A stretch of 5,787 nt of DNA from Gemmatimonadaceae bacterium (GTDB taxonomy: Bacteria; Gemmatimonadota; Gemmatimonadetes; Gemmatimonadales; Gemmatimonadaceae). The stretch's first letter is position 1, and each line of letters opens with the position of its first letter. The notes under the pieces are model-generated. The model had not been told where the DNA came from, searched no databases, and was given only the letters and a program-made list of their open reading frames with translations. The stretch lies in contig JAICUE010000188.1 of NCBI GenBank assembly GCA_025936015.1, positions 1 to 5,787 on the forward strand. Direction: 5' to 3'. Shown one piece after another: positions 5,254-5,787 of the stretch. Position numbers and translations under genes: made by a program.

Positions 5254-5787
5254 ATGCGCCTCCTCACTGCAACGGTGCTCGCCGCCGCCGTCCTCGCGCC
5301 GTGCCAGTCCTTCGCCCAGGGAAAAGCAAGGCGTGGCGTCAGGCCGGATGACATCTATCGCCTTCGTGACGTCCGCGATCCTCATCGCTCGCCCGACGGC
5401 AAGTGGGTCGTGTACACGGTGTCATCGGCTGATTCGTCGCGTGACAAGAACGATTCCGATGTCTGGATGTCGAGCATCGACGGCGCGACCCACATTCGCC
5501 TCACGACGACCAACGAAGGTGAGAGCAGTGGACGGTTCAGTCCCGACGGCCGCTGGATCTCGTTCGTCTCGGCGCGGCAGGGACTCGACGACGGGCAGAT
5601 CTGGCTCCTCGACCGGCAGGGCGGAGAAGCGCAGAAGCTGACCGACTTCAAGGGCGGCGTCGATTCGTATGAATGGTCGCCGGACAGCCGGCGGATCGCC
5701 GTCGTCGTCGAGGACGATCCCGACACCGCCGCGGCGAAGAGTGATACGGGCAAGAAGAAGACGCCGAAGCCGATCGTCATCGATCGG
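5254..5787 (+). CDS. Exported S9-family (prolyl-oligopeptidase-like) serine peptidase, N-terminal part
   Basis: The frame is open from the ATG at 5254 to the window end (178 codons, no stop), so the gene is cut at its 3' end. Residues 1-21 form a signal peptide: MRLL, a hydrophobic ATVLAAAVLAP core, and a likely cleavage after SFA (Ala21) before Gln22. Cys17 follows Pro, a poor lipobox, so I favour ordinary signal-peptidase-I export. Repeated beta-propeller motifs follow: SPDGKWVVYTV (46-56), VWMSSIDG (70-77), FSPDGRWISFVSAR (95-108), IWLLDRQGG (115-123) and WSPDSRRIAVVVED (141-154). This resembles the N-terminal propeller of S9 peptidases of the acylaminoacyl-peptidase/dipeptidyl-peptidase type, with the hydrolase domain expected beyond the window. 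A TolB-like propeller protein without a peptidase domain is the alternative. A lysine-rich stretch (KSDTGKKKTPKP, 162-173) is common in this group's propeller insertions. No clear Shine-Dalgarno is present. Confidence 0.82.
   Translation, partial: MRLLTATVLAAAVLAPCQSFAQGKARRGVRPDDIYRLRDVRDPHRSPDGKWVVYTVSSADSSRDKNDSDVWMSSIDGATHIRLTTTNEGESSGRFSPDGRWISFVSARQGLDDGQIWLLDRQGGEAQKLTDFKGGVDSYEWSPDSRRIAVVVEDDPDTAAAKSDTGKKKTPKPIVIDR

Overview
The window is GC-rich bacterial DNA in which every convincing gene lies on the + strand. It holds the last part of one gene, four complete genes, and the first part of a sixth. The high GC content, mostly absent Shine-Dalgarno sites, an exported S9-type peptidase and a recurrent GTTAGGC heptamer suggest a soil-type, Gram-negative bacterium. 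Gemmatimonadota is my best guess and Acidobacteriota the main alternative; this is impression and inference, since no marker gene is present.

Positions 3-980 hold the C-terminal 325 residues of a large protein. It has a glutamine-amidotransferase-like segment followed by beta-rich domains and resembles the tails of some exported glycoside-hydrolase-type proteins; any catalytic part lies upstream of the window. Positions 1002-4718 hold four closely spaced genes that form a nearly complete lower hexuronate (Ashwell-type) pathway. A short-chain fructuronate reductase (UxuB-type) makes D-mannonate, mannonate dehydratase (UxuA) makes 2-keto-3-deoxygluconate (KDG), KDG kinase (KdgK) makes KDPG, and KDPG aldolase (Eda) splits it to pyruvate and glyceraldehyde-3-phosphate. 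Gaps between genes are 21, 45 and 58 bp, then a 4-bp overlap, consistent with one operon. No uronate isomerase, transporter or regulator is visible here.

Positions 4719-5253 (535 bp) carry no gene. They hold two arrays of the same roughly 25-bp tandem repeat in opposite orientation (about 4750-4908 and 4987-5166), flanking a unique core of under 80 bp. The whole is a large imperfect inverted repeat able to fold into a long hairpin. A good sigma70-type promoter (5177-5205) starts 10 bp beyond the right array and drives the next gene, which begins at 5254 and runs off the window. That gene encodes a signal-peptide-bearing S9-family peptidase (N-terminal 178 residues with beta-propeller motifs).

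The two most unusual signals are the inverted tandem arrays and the GTTAGGC motif. The motif occurs six times. Five copies are on the + strand, and they supply every in-frame TTA leucine codon I could find in the genes, always as TTA-GGC (Leu-Gly).
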